A program made the translations under genes and the position numbers. Under the pieces are notes generated by a model that was given only the letters and a program-made list of their open reading frames with translations, was not told the DNA's origin and searched no databases. A stretch of DNA of 64,000 nt from Nitrospirota bacterium (GTDB taxonomy: Bacteria > Nitrospirota > Thermodesulfovibrionia > UBA6902), in contig JACQZG010000045.1 in assembly GCA_016213935.1 (NCBI GenBank), positions 18,801 through 82,800 on the forward strand, read 5' to 3'. Positions 9,255 to 18,353 of the stretch are shown here, in pieces; position 1 is the stretch's first letter; every line of letters starts with the position of its first letter.

Positions 9255-10058
<804 letters not shown>

Positions 10059-10162
10059 TTATGCGCTGTCCTATTCTTTGCTTGTTTCTTATCAAGCCGC
10101 ATTAATTGCACTTCGATGAGGTTTATGATGTCGTCTTTTTATTACTGCCAATCTTGGGCATG

Positions 10163-10552
10163 TTACTTAAAAGTCTTCTCGACAAACTTTATAAAATCTC
10201 TCACATGCTCCAGATAATATTCCGGCTCGTGCAGGGAATCAATAATCAACGCATATCTGAATTCAACGGCATAAGGGGTTAGTTCGGCAAGAATATTCAT
10301 AGACTCCGGAATACTGACACGGTTTTCTCCTGCAAGGTCAATCAGATCTTCGAGGTCATGAGTTTTAGGGAATTGAATGCCTTTAAGGCTTAACAATGAT
10401 TTTAAAGCCTTTTCAACACTCTGCTGTAGATGGAAATACTTAATTTCATTGGCAACATCAGGATTGTTTATTACCTGCTCAACTAAGACTAAATCCTGCT
10501 TTGCCTTGATTAAGAAAACCTCATATTGCTGCTTGAAACTATTTTCGCTCAT
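10163..10552 (-). CDS. HEPN-domain protein, putative toxin of a HEPN/MNT pair
   Basis: The start is set at ATG 10552 (MSENSFKQQ), which overlaps the end of the upstream nucleotidyltransferase gene by 14 bases; the longer frame would overlap it by 80. The 129-residue product is all-helical and has the block GIQFPKTHDLEDLIDLAG characteristic of HEPN proteins paired with minimal nucleotidyltransferases. Members act as ribonucleases or as partners that the nucleotidyltransferase AMPylates and neutralises. A clear RX4-6H catalytic motif is not visible, so nuclease activity is uncertain. The overlap implies coupled translation. Confidence 0.85.
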   Translation of the reverse strand: MSENSFKQQYEVFLIKAKQDLVLVEQVINNPDVANEIKYFHLQQSVEKALKSLLSLKGIQFPKTHDLEDLIDLAGENRVSIPESMNILAELTPYAVEFRYALIIDSLHEPEYYLEHVRDFIKFVEKTFK

Positions 10553-10856
10553 ACAGAATAATCCCTTTTTTATCGGCTTCAAAATAAATGGTATTAATCT
10601 GGTCTTTGTAAAAATCAAACTCTTCCTGTGAGGCGACTATCGTATCAAACGGCATCAAAATTCCTTTCAGCGTTCTTCTTGCTTCTACAGCTTCGCGTAT
10701 CTTTGAAGAAATCTTCTCTTTGATTATCAGCAAATCGATATCACTGTCTTTTGTCGGCTTGCCGGACGCAAAACTACCGAACAGAAAAATCCTTGCAGGA
10801 TTGATCTTCTGTAATCTCTTTACAATTTCATTCTTTAAAGAGTCATTTAATTCCAT
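10539..10856 (-). CDS. Minimal nucleotidyltransferase (MNT), putative antitoxin
   Basis: This 105-residue protein carries the nucleotidyltransferase signature GSFASGKPTKDSDIDLLII: a GS motif followed by DxD (about residues 28-44). A third acidic position is likely in the strand MPFDTIVAS. The family transfers AMP to partner HEPN proteins in the MntA/HepT type of toxin-antitoxin system. It is the first gene of the two-gene unit with the HEPN protein directly downstream and overlapping. Confidence 0.88.
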   Translation of the reverse strand: MELNDSLKNEIVKRLQKINPARIFLFGSFASGKPTKDSDIDLLIIKEKISSKIREAVEARRTLKGILMPFDTIVASQEEFDFYKDQINTIYFEADKKGIILYERK

Positions 10857-10893
10857 AATAACTTCTCAAAAATTATACCATTTTTGAGCAGCT

Positions 10894-11004
10894 TCACCAC
10901 ATCTTTAAATTTATGCCTTCCCTGTACTTCTCCCATTCTTCCTGAGAAGGGACCCGACGGGTGTCGGGATTAAGGATTTCAAATGGATTGGAATTAAATG
11001 GCAT
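10894..11004 (-). CDS. Very short ORF, possibly a gene fragment
   Basis: A 36-codon frame from ATG 11004 encodes MPFNSNPFEILNPDTRRVPS followed by a charged tail and a TGA. The residue mix is protein-like (NPFEILNPDTR, QEEWEKYRE), but there is no ribosome-binding site, and part of it comes from a hairpin (10953-10968). I do not recognise a family. It may be a 5' remnant of a decayed gene in the 248-base gap between the nucleotidyltransferase gene and truA. A small real gene cannot be excluded. Confidence 0.2.
   Translation of the reverse strand: MPFNSNPFEILNPDTRRVPSQEEWEKYREGINLKMW
10953..10968. repeat. Short perfect hairpin CCCGAC-GGGT-GTCGGG
   Basis: A six-base GC-only stem with a four-base loop lies between the nucleotidyltransferase gene and truA. 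It is not followed by a T-run, so it is not a standard terminator. Such hairpins are often dispersed repeats, but only this one copy was noticed in the window. Confidence 0.4.
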
Positions 11005-11104
11005 AGTATATTTTCAATAAATAACTATGCATAAGCAAGGGAAATATGAATGGTGTAGGAGTTAAAGACGCTGAATTGATAATATCACACCCTCTGTCAA
11101 GTTG

Positions 11105-11878
11105 TTAATACCTCACCCTCTCCAAAAAGAGCCCGCATGCCGGCGCTGTCTTTCCGGCGGCGCTTCTGTCTTTGGCATCCAATATCTCTTTCATCCCCGC
11201 AGGCGTTATCCTGCCCTTTCCGACTTCAACGAGAGTCCCCGCAATGTTCCTTGCCATATGCCTTAAAAACGCGTCAGCTTCGACAGATATCTTTATCACA
11301 TCGGCATTGAGGCTGAAGCCCATAAATTCCATAGGGCGGATTTCCGATATCTCCATCTTCATGATATTCCGCACGGGATGTTTTGAACTGCAGCCCGTTC
11401 CTCTGAAAGACGAGAAGTCATGCCTGCCAGCGAGATATTGTGAAGCCTCCCTCATCGCGTGAATGTTAAGCCCCTTTCTGTGCGGCATCTGCCACGCGTG
11501 CCTGTTCAGAAATACGTTATGAGGTAATGAGGTTGATATAAAATACGAGTAAAGCTTGCTCTTTGCGTCACGCCTCGGATTGAAATTTTCACCGCATTCA
11601 TCCGCGTCAACAACTCTGATGTCTTCCGGAATGTTAGCGTTAAAGGCGCGGATAAATTCATCAGGCTTCATCAATGACAAAGTTTTAAATGAGGCGACAA
11701 ACTCCAGGGCATGAACGCCTGCGTCCGTCCGCGAGCATCCGAAGATGCCTGACCTCTCTTTTGTTATGGAATGAATGGCGTCTTCAATAACTCCCTGTAT
11801 CGTTACGCAGCCCTCCTGAATCTGCCAGCCGGAATAGGCAGAGCCGTCAAACTGAAGTGTAAGCCTGATATTCCTCAT
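11105..11878 (-). CDS. truA: tRNA pseudouridine(38-40) synthase TruA
   Basis: At 257 residues this is the normal length of TruA, which isomerises uridines 38-40 in the anticodon arm of tRNAs. The catalytic Asp is D52 in GCSRTDAGVHALEF. Other family motifs present are LQFDGSAYSGWQIQ at the N-terminus, FNPRRDAKSKLYSY and FLRHMARNIAGTLVEVGKG near the C-terminus. It stands alone on the minus strand, divergent from the downstream ComM-like gene. A near-perfect inverted repeat (11895-11912) lies just upstream of its start. Confidence 0.96.
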   Translation of the reverse strand: MRNIRLTLQFDGSAYSGWQIQEGCVTIQGVIEDAIHSITKERSGIFGCSRTDAGVHALEFVASFKTLSLMKPDEFIRAFNANIPEDIRVVDADECGENFNPRRDAKSKLYSYFISTSLPHNVFLNRHAWQMPHRKGLNIHAMREASQYLAGRHDFSSFRGTGCSSKHPVRNIMKMEISEIRPMEFMGFSLNADVIKISVEADAFLRHMARNIAGTLVEVGKGRITPAGMKEILDAKDRSAAGKTAPACGLFLERVRY

Positions 11879-11894
11879 TGCTGTTTATCCTTTA

Positions 11895-11912
11895 AAGTTA
11901 ACAAGTTAACTT
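11895..11912. promoter_or_regulatory. Inverted repeat upstream of truA
   Basis: AAGTTAAC and GTTAACTT flank two A bases, giving an 18-base palindromic site in the 159-base divergent region between truA and the ComM-like gene. Its size and symmetry fit a binding site for a dimeric regulator, but no cognate regulator is evident and it may be chance in AT-rich sequence. Confidence 0.3.
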
Positions 11913-12037
11913 GATTTATTTAAACAATTGTAATATGTTTACTGCAAGCTTTTTAAACGCCGCCGATGATGCATTAATCATAAACCATATTAAGCCTTTT
12001 TGTCTGTCATTGACAAAAAATTATAAAGGAAACTGTC

Positions 12038-13579
12038 ATGCTTTCAAAGATCCTCAGCGCCGCCCTGATAGGGATTGACGCGCACATTGTAGACGTAGAA
12101 GTTGATATTACATCGAGAGGGCTCCCGCACTTCTCAACGGTCGGGCTTCCTGACGCGGCTGTGAAAGAAAGCAAAGAGCGCGTAAGGTCTGCATTGAAGA
12201 ATACAGGCTTCAATTTCCCGCTCAAGCAGATAACAGTCAACCTTGCGCCTGCTGACATAAAGAAGGAAGGCTCGGCATTCGACCTGCCGATAGCGGTCGG
12301 GCTGACAGCCGCGGAAGGCATGCTTGAACATGAGGCGATAGAAGGCTACATGATATCAGGAGAGCTGTCGCTTGACGGAAGGATAAAGCCTGTGAAGGGT
12401 GCGCTCTCGATGGCGATAAAGGCGAGAGACATGAAACTTAAAGGACTTATAATTCCCAAGGACAATGAGAAAGAAGCGGGCGTTGTAAAAGGCATCGATG
12501 TCTTTGGCTTCAGAAGCCTGCCGCAGCTCATGGATTTCTTCAGAGATAAAAGCTCATTAACGCCTGCTGATATCGACATCGCCTCCATCATGAAGGAGAA
12601 TTCTGTTTATCATGACGACTTTTCGGATGTTAAAGGGCAGGAGCAGGTGAAGCGCGCCCTCGAGGTCGCTGCCGCGGGCGGCCACAACATACTTCTCATA
12701 GGCCCACCCGGCTCCGGCAAGACCATGCTCGCGAAGAGGCTGCCAACCATACTTTCGGACATGACATTTGAGGAGGCCCTTCAGACGACGAGGATACACA
12801 GTGTGGTGGGGATTCTGAGGAAGAAAAATTCTCTCCTCGCGACAAGGCCCTTCCGCTCCCCGCACCATACATTGTCAGACGTCGCGATGATAGGCGGCGG
12901 GCAGATACCAAAGCCCGGAGAGGTGAGCCTCGCGCATAACGGCGTCCTCTTTCTTGACGAACTTCCCGAGTTTAAGCGGAATGTGCTTGAGGTGCTGAGG
13001 CAGCCTCTTGAAGACGGCGTTGTCACGATCTCGCGCGCCGTGTCGTCCATCACATACCCATCCTCCATCATGCTCGTCTGCGCCATGAACCCCTGCCCCT
13101 GCGGTTATCTCGGAGACCCGAAACACAACTGCACATGCTCGCCTCAGCAGATACACCGCTACAGGCAGCGCGTCTCCGGCCCCCTGCTCGACCGCATAGA
13201 CATTCATGTCGAAGTCCCCGCAGTCCCGTACAAAGAGCTTTCAAACGAATATTGCGGAGAGCCTTCAACAGATATACGCCGGAGAGTGCAGAATGCGAGG
13301 TCTCTTCAGATAGATAGATTCAGCAAAGACAACATCTATTCAAACGCAAAGATGAACTCAAGGCAGATAAAGGCATACTGCATGCTCGAGCCCGACGCGC
13401 AGTCAATACTCGAAGCGGCGATGCACAAGCTCGGGCTCTCGGCAAGGGCGTATACGAGGATACTCAAAGTGAGCAGGACTATTGCAGACCTTGAAGATTC
13501 GGAGAGGATAAAGTCCGCGCACGTCGCTGAGGCCATACAATACCGGACGCTCGACCGGGAAGCCGGAAGCGCGGTATAA
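12038..13579 (+). CDS. YifB/ComM-family Mg-chelatase-like AAA+ ATPase
   Basis: The 513-residue protein has the full ComM layout. An N-terminal Lon-like domain ([21 protein letters not shown], then [16 protein letters not shown]) is followed by an AAA+ Mg-chelatase core with Walker A GPPGSGKT at 222-229 and Walker [10 protein letters not shown]. Next come the Cys-rich loop [20 protein letters not shown] and a C-terminal Mg_chelatase_C region ([19 protein letters not shown]). ComM is a DNA helicase that promotes branch migration during integration of incoming DNA in natural transformation; related YifB proteins are of unclear role. A ribosome site AAAGGAAA lies just before the ATG. Translation seems independent of the neighbours. 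Confidence 0.93.
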   Translation: MLSKILSAALIGIDAHIVDVEVDITSRGLPHFSTVGLPDAAVKESKERVRSALKNTGFNFPLKQITVNLAPADIKKEGSAFDLPIAVGLTAAEGMLEHEAIEGYMISGELSLDGRIKPVKGALSMAIKARDMKLKGLIIPKDNEKEAGVVKGIDVFGFRSLPQLMDFFRDKSSLTPADIDIASIMKENSVYHDDFSDVKGQEQVKRALEVAAAGGHNILLIGPPGSGKTMLAKRLPTILSDMTFEEALQTTRIHSVVGILRKKNSLLATRPFRSPHHTLSDVAMIGGGQIPKPGEVSLAHNGVLFLDELPEFKRNVLEVLRQPLEDGVVTISRAVSSITYPSSIMLVCAMNPCPCGYLGDPKHNCTCSPQQIHRYRQRVSGPLLDRIDIHVEVPAVPYKELSNEYCGEPSTDIRRRVQNARSLQIDRFSKDNIYSNAKMNSRQIKAYCMLEPDAQSILEAAMHKLGLSARAYTRILKVSRTIADLEDSERIKSAHVAEAIQYRTLDREAGSAV

Positions 13580-13725
13580 GTTCCGGCAGCCGCAATTCAA
13601 TAACCAACCTTGTAAGCTTGCCATATACTTCTATTATTGACTTGAAAATAATATATGCTATCCTTTTTATTACGAAAGAAATTATCCATGACTGCGTTAT
13701 TAATAAAACGGAGGTTATATTAAAG

Positions 13726-14073
13726 ATGAAGATACCAAGAATAGTTATGTTATTTATTGCAATGGCTGTGCTGAGTTCTTCATTTGCCCATGCCGCAGGC
13801 GATGCGGACAAAGGCAAGGCGCTCTTCAATGACCCGAAGTTTGCCGGCGCCCTCAACGGGAAATCCTGCAACTCCTGTCATCCAGACGGCAGGGGCCTTG
13901 AAAGCGCAGGTGGTAAAACCGAGTTCAGGATCATGGGCAAAACTCTGAAGAGCCTTGAAGAGGCCGTGAATTTATGCATAGAAAGCGCGATTAAGGGCAA
14001 GGCGCTGGATCCATCCTCTGAGCAGATGAAAGATATTGTCGCTTACATCAAGTCGTTACAATTTCAAAAATAG
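13726..14073 (+). CDS. Monoheme c-type cytochrome, periplasmic
   Basis: The start at ATG 13726 is chosen because it gives a classical signal peptide (MKIPRIVMLFIAMAVLSSSF...HA) and has GGAGG upstream; the longer frame starting at 13618 does not. The mature protein is about 92 residues with one heme site CNSCH (C48, C51, H52) and a Met in SSEQMKDIVAYIKSL as the likely sixth ligand, as in small class I cytochromes. It is the first gene of a four-gene set with an outer-membrane barrel and two multiheme cytochromes. It probably carries electrons in the periplasm to or from that conduit. Confidence 0.88.
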   Translation: MKIPRIVMLFIAMAVLSSSFAHAAGDADKGKALFNDPKFAGALNGKSCNSCHPDGRGLESAGGKTEFRIMGKTLKSLEEAVNLCIESAIKGKALDPSSEQMKDIVAYIKSLQFQK

Positions 14074-14103
14074 CAACAAGCTGAACATCGGTAAAAGGAG
14101 ATA

Positions 14104-15327
14104 TTGATGAGCGGCATTTTTAGACGGGTGCTCTTTCTCGCTCTCGTTATTTCAACATCTTTTATCTCCGTTGCCGCCGCGTCTGAATCCCTGACGTTTG
14201 ACGGTTCCACTCAGTTTCTGTGGGGCGATGACCTTCTTAATAAGAACCAGACTATCCTCGCTCAATATCTTAGGTTCGGTTACAGACCTGAAGGCAAAGA
14301 TTATCACATGGCAGGCTACGGCAGGGTATGGGATGATTTCAGCGGAGGAAGCGTAAGGGAAGACGGGCTTTCAGGCAGGATATATTATCTTTATCTTGAC
14401 TACACCCCGAGAGAAAACCGGACCTTCCGCCTGGGCAGGCAGTTCGTATCCTTCACCGCCGGGGCATCGATTATAGACGGATTGAGCGTCGATATACGAG
14501 ACCTCGGCCCAATAGGAATAACACTTTCCGGCGGCGCGGATGTGGCATACTCGCTTGAGTCTGACCATTCGAAGGCCGGCAATTACTTCACAGGCATAGA
14601 CATTTTTCTTGAGAAGGTGGAGTCCGCTCAATTGGGAGTAAGCTATGTCAGAAAGTACGATGAGGGGGACCGCGCCAGGGAGGAATTCGGGCTGAATGCC
14701 AGATACTACTATAAATTTTTCAGCCCTTATGCCGAGCTGAGATACGATTGGCTCTCCAAATCATTTGACGAAGCCGCCGTCGGTGCAGACTTCTTCCCTC
14801 TCGAATATCTGATGATAAAAGCGGAATATTACCACTCATACCCCGCCTTTGACTCAACATCCGTTTACAGCGTCTTTGCGGTGGACAGATACCAGGAATA
14901 TCAATTACGGGCTGAATACAGTTTTGAAAATACCCCTCTGATATTGTCCGCGTCATATATAAAGCAGATATATGAAGACGAAGACACGGCTGACCTCGCA
15001 GTGCTGGGCGCAAGTTTTAATCCAAGCGACAGGCTCCTGATCAGCGCCTCTGTTGATTACAGAAACGGGTACGGCGGAAAACTGTGGGGGTTTGAGGCAT
15101 ATGGTGATTACACCATGCGCAAAGAGCTGCTCCTCTCCGCGGGAGTCAGATGTGATGCCTACAGGAGGCCTGATTATTCAGGCGATGATTACGCGCAGAG
15201 CTACTGGGCTGGCGGCAAGTGGATTTTCAACGGCAAGACATCGCTGGATGTCAGAATGGAAACGAATATCAACGAGAACTTTGAGCATAATTATCTCGGG
15301 AGAGCCGCCCTGAACCGGCAATTGTGA
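14104..15327 (+). CDS. Outer-membrane beta-barrel protein in a multiheme cytochrome cluster
   Basis: The product (407 residues) has a signal peptide ending near SVAAASE and then 14 or more alternating amphipathic strands with aromatic ends (LRFGYRPEGKDYHMAGYG, RIYYLYLDYTPREN, TFRLGRQFVSF), typical of an outer-membrane barrel. A ribosome site AAAGGAG is followed by ATG 14107 or TTG/ATG 14104. Its place between a monoheme cytochrome and two multiheme cytochromes suggests it is the sheath of a porin-cytochrome conduit for trans-outer-membrane electron transfer. Length alone does not match the known MtrB family (about 700 residues), so it would be a distinct, smaller type. A plain porin is the alternative. 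Confidence 0.75.
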   Translation: MMSGIFRRVLFLALVISTSFISVAAASESLTFDGSTQFLWGDDLLNKNQTILAQYLRFGYRPEGKDYHMAGYGRVWDDFSGGSVREDGLSGRIYYLYLDYTPRENRTFRLGRQFVSFTAGASIIDGLSVDIRDLGPIGITLSGGADVAYSLESDHSKAGNYFTGIDIFLEKVESAQLGVSYVRKYDEGDRAREEFGLNARYYYKFFSPYAELRYDWLSKSFDEAAVGADFFPLEYLMIKAEYYHSYPAFDSTSVYSVFAVDRYQEYQLRAEYSFENTPLILSASYIKQIYEDEDTADLAVLGASFNPSDRLLISASVDYRNGYGGKLWGFEAYGDYTMRKELLLSAGVRCDAYRRPDYSGDDYAQSYWAGGKWIFNGKTSLDVRMETNINENFEHNYLGRAALNRQL

Positions 15328-15343
15328 GAAACGGGAGGAACGC

Positions 15344-16117
15344 GTGCTAAAAAAGATTTTGCTTGCTGTAATATTGCTTCACGTTATGATCTCCCTTTCG
15401 TGGGCAGTTACCCGACATACGGATTATTCAACTGGGATGGAGATAAAATATTGCAACGAATGCCATAAAGCCAATGACATAAGCCCTAACCACAGCTCAA
15501 TGTGGATGAGGGAGCACAGGCTGCTTGCCCAGAAGAAGCCTAACACATGCAATGAATGCCATCAGAAGTCTTTCTGCCTCGACTGCCATAAAGGCGGCGG
15601 GATAGACCGAGACCTGCACGCATCAAATTCAGGGCCTGATTATAAGCCGAGGTCTCACAGAAGCGACTTTCGCGAGATACATCCCGTCAAAGCGCTGGAT
15701 GACCCTGAAACATGCAGGCGCTGCCATGATTACAGGAGGTTCTGCGCCGAATGCCATGACAAGTTCAACCGCAATGACCTGAAGCTTCTGTCACACAGAA
15801 GAGGCTGGTCAGACCTGGATGTGAAGGCGGGAGGGCCGCAACATTCGCTGTTTAATACTTCGCAATGCCAGACATGCCATCCGGACAGCCTTCTCCCAAA
15901 GCACGAATGGTCTTCATCTCACGCGAGAGAAGCGAGAAAGAACCTCTCTTCATGCCAGACATGCCACCCTGAGGGGGATGTCTGCATGAAATGCCACAGC
16001 GCGGCGAGCGGGCTGAAGGCAAATCCTCACCCAAAGAACTGGGGCAGGATATCCGGAAGGCTCCGAAACGCGGGCGGCGGCAGGTCATGCGAGAAATGCC
16101 ATATAACAGTACCTTAA
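15344..16117 (+). CDS. Nine-heme c-type cytochrome, periplasmic
   Basis: A GTG start at 15344 follows GGGAGGAACGC. The product (257 residues) has a signal peptide ending at about SLSWA and nine CxxCH motifs: CNECH twice, CLDCH, CRRCH, CAECH, CQTCH twice, CMKCH and CEKCH. Extra histidines spread between them can be bis-His ligands. It is soluble apart from the signal peptide. It lies 16 bases after the barrel gene and 28 bases before the lipoprotein cytochrome, so all are likely co-transcribed. The expected role is electron relay across the periplasm or through the barrel. Confidence 0.92.
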   Translation: MLKKILLAVILLHVMISLSWAVTRHTDYSTGMEIKYCNECHKANDISPNHSSMWMREHRLLAQKKPNTCNECHQKSFCLDCHKGGGIDRDLHASNSGPDYKPRSHRSDFREIHPVKALDDPETCRRCHDYRRFCAECHDKFNRNDLKLLSHRRGWSDLDVKAGGPQHSLFNTSQCQTCHPDSLLPKHEWSSSHAREARKNLSSCQTCHPEGDVCMKCHSAASGLKANPHPKNWGRISGRLRNAGGGRSCEKCHITVP

Positions 16118-16145
16118 AAATGACTTATAAACGGAGGGGGCTGCC

Positions 16146-18290
16146 ATGCATAAAATGTTAAAGATATTTTTGCTGATATTGATTTCAGCCTTTGCGCTGA
16201 TGTTCGTCAACGGCTGTGGAAGCGGAAGCAAGGGGCCGGGAGCGCAGGACCCGATTGCTCAAGCGGCTGAGGCCGGTTCTTCAAGCTGCATTATCGCCTG
16301 TCATGCCGCTTCTGTTGATATAACAGGCAATGTCATTGCCAATGTGTGGTCAGTCACCACACATACAACAGACCAGGGTGTGCAGTGCGAAAATTGCCAC
16401 GGAGCCGCGAGTTTGCACTGGGGGCTTGGGCCTATCTCCTTCCCCATCCCTCAGGCCGCACGGTGCCTTACTTGCCATGACGGCAGCGATACGGAAGACA
16501 AATCAGCTTTCCTTGACACTGAGCACGGCAATCCAAATTTAACTCCGGATAAGATATTTTCCGAGATAGTGACTCCCGTCAGCACAGGCAGGCATATTGA
16601 AGAGTGTTCCGTCTGCCATAATCCGAACCAGACGTTCGATTTTGATTTTGACGGAAATATGGTCAAGCCCGGGATTAACGAACTGCAAGACCCTCAGGTT
16701 TCCTGCGCCTCATGCCACGATGCTCATCAGACACAGGCAAAGGTCATGATCGCTCAGCGGGCTGCTCCTGTATCCTATCCGAATTTCAGGAAGTTTGTTG
16801 TAAATCCCACAGGCGAGCAGGACAGCCTTGGAACGCCTCTTACCCCGTTCATATATCAGCCTAACGGCGCTGTTGAAGCCTCAGGTACGCTGATTGCCGC
16901 AAACGTAGTCGGCAGCAATAACGAACTTAACATTGAGCGTCTATGCGCCGCTTGCCATACTGTTGGAACATTCAAGAACAGCGGCGGAAGTACTCACCAG
17001 AATGATGTCTATGCTCAATGGCTTCAATCCGGGCACGCGGATAGAACCGCGGCGGCGTTTGGCGAATTCTCAGCTAACCCTCAATATTATGACCCTGGGT
17101 TTGATATCGATCACACGACATCGTATCCCATAGATATGTCTCTCTCGAGTTTCTCTTCAACAGGCCCGGCAAATACAACACGGAATGCCGGCAACAATAA
17201 CTTCATATGCTACAAATACCATAACGGCCTGACCTCATTGGCATATCAGGAGAATGTGGAAGGAACGCCGGCGGCGCCGGTCGTCTTCGGCGATGTAACA
17301 GTAACATGCATAACCTGCCATGACCCGCACAGAGATGTCCCCGGGCAGACCAACAATACCAGGAAGCCTGTGGTTATGACAAAGTATTCTTCCGCACAGG
17401 TCTCATTCTCCGGAAATGTATTTCTTGACAACACCCCTGTGCCTGCTGAAACGGGCAATGAGACAATCTGCGTCTTCTGCCATCAGGGAAGGGAATCGGG
17501 GTTTACGCTTTACAAGAGGAAACTCGCTCCGGGCACAACAATCACGGGCAATTTTTTTAACAGCCATTATCTCGGGACCGGCGCGATGCTCTGGGGAAGG
17601 AACGCCTTTGAATACGGCGGCAAGCAGTACGGGGCTGTCGTTGAACATCAGCAGACCAACTGCAACGGCTGTCACATGTCAGAAGGCGCCAGGGATGATG
17701 TGGGCGGACATACATGGAAGATAATTTCCGATGACGACGCGGTGGTCAACAATGCGACATGCAATACCGCCGCGTGCCACAACGGCAGGGTGCCGGCCAC
17801 TAACTCAGGCGGAGAATTCGACAATTTCCGTGACGCAGTGTTTGATCCCGTGAATGACTACGACGGCAACGGAAGCGCTCAGGGGATCCCTGTGGAGATA
17901 TCCAACCTCTCGATACAGTTGAAAGGCCTTCTCCAGGCCAACGGGGTCTTCTATAACGATTTAGAGTATCCTTACTACTTCACAAGCGGAACTTACGCTA
18001 CAGCCTTTACCGCATGGACGCGCCCGACCCTTAAAGCGGCCTTTAATTTGAACTTTGTTATAAAAGGATTACCGACTCTCTTAATTACACAGGTGGGCCA
18101 GCCTAACACAACAGCGGCGGTTCATAACTACAAATATCTTATCCAGATACTCAGGGATTCATATGACAACCTGCAGGCAAACGGAGTCGCTGGCCAGACC
18201 AATCGCAGTGCTCAGCCGCGGCCGGCAGGAACAAGGCCTGCGACCAATTACGACCCTCAGATCGGCGGAGGATATCACCCCAACCAATAG
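16146..18290 (+). CDS. Multiheme c-type cytochrome lipoprotein
   Basis: The protein (714 residues) starts with a lipoprotein signal: hydrophobic helix then FVNGC with C24 as the lipidation site. Canonical CxxCH sites occur at residues 81, 107, 154, 187, 267, 388, 442 and 506 (eight hemes). There are also a CX3CH at 48-53 (CIIACH) and a CX4CH at 539-545. A degenerate site CYKYH occurs at 355-359. After about 560 there are no further heme motifs, only a non-heme C-terminal domain. Lipidation plus heme count suit an outer-membrane-attached electron carrier, possibly facing outward. Gene order with the barrel and two other cytochromes supports an extracellular electron-transfer role; the terminal acceptor is unknown. 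Confidence 0.9.
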   Translation: MHKMLKIFLLILISAFALMFVNGCGSGSKGPGAQDPIAQAAEAGSSSCIIACHAASVDITGNVIANVWSVTTHTTDQGVQCENCHGAASLHWGLGPISFPIPQAARCLTCHDGSDTEDKSAFLDTEHGNPNLTPDKIFSEIVTPVSTGRHIEECSVCHNPNQTFDFDFDGNMVKPGINELQDPQVSCASCHDAHQTQAKVMIAQRAAPVSYPNFRKFVVNPTGEQDSLGTPLTPFIYQPNGAVEASGTLIAANVVGSNNELNIERLCAACHTVGTFKNSGGSTHQNDVYAQWLQSGHADRTAAAFGEFSANPQYYDPGFDIDHTTSYPIDMSLSSFSSTGPANTTRNAGNNNFICYKYHNGLTSLAYQENVEGTPAAPVVFGDVTVTCITCHDPHRDVPGQTNNTRKPVVMTKYSSAQVSFSGNVFLDNTPVPAETGNETICVFCHQGRESGFTLYKRKLAPGTTITGNFFNSHYLGTGAMLWGRNAFEYGGKQYGAVVEHQQTNCNGCHMSEGARDDVGGHTWKIISDDDAVVNNATCNTAACHNGRVPATNSGGEFDNFRDAVFDPVNDYDGNGSAQGIPVEISNLSIQLKGLLQANGVFYNDLEYPYYFTSGTYATAFTAWTRPTLKAAFNLNFVIKGLPTLLITQVGQPNTTAAVHNYKYLIQILRDSYDNLQANGVAGQTNRSAQPRPAGTRPATNYDPQIGGGYHPNQ

Positions 18291-18353
18291 CCTGAATGTT
18301 TAGACCACGCAAGGGAAAGTACATGAGCGAGCCCCGGCTTCATAGTGTTTATT

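Noticed and set aside
10059..10162. Gene fragment DIINLIEVQLMRLDKKQ upstream of the TPR gene on the minus strand
   Set aside because: It lacks a start codon and ribosome site and cannot be linked to a family; kept as non-coding.
11997..12019. TTTTTGTC...GACAAAAA inverted repeat before the ComM-like gene as a terminator or operator
   Set aside because: The stem is almost all A/T, the loop is seven bases, and it directly abuts the ribosome-binding site; no function can be supported.
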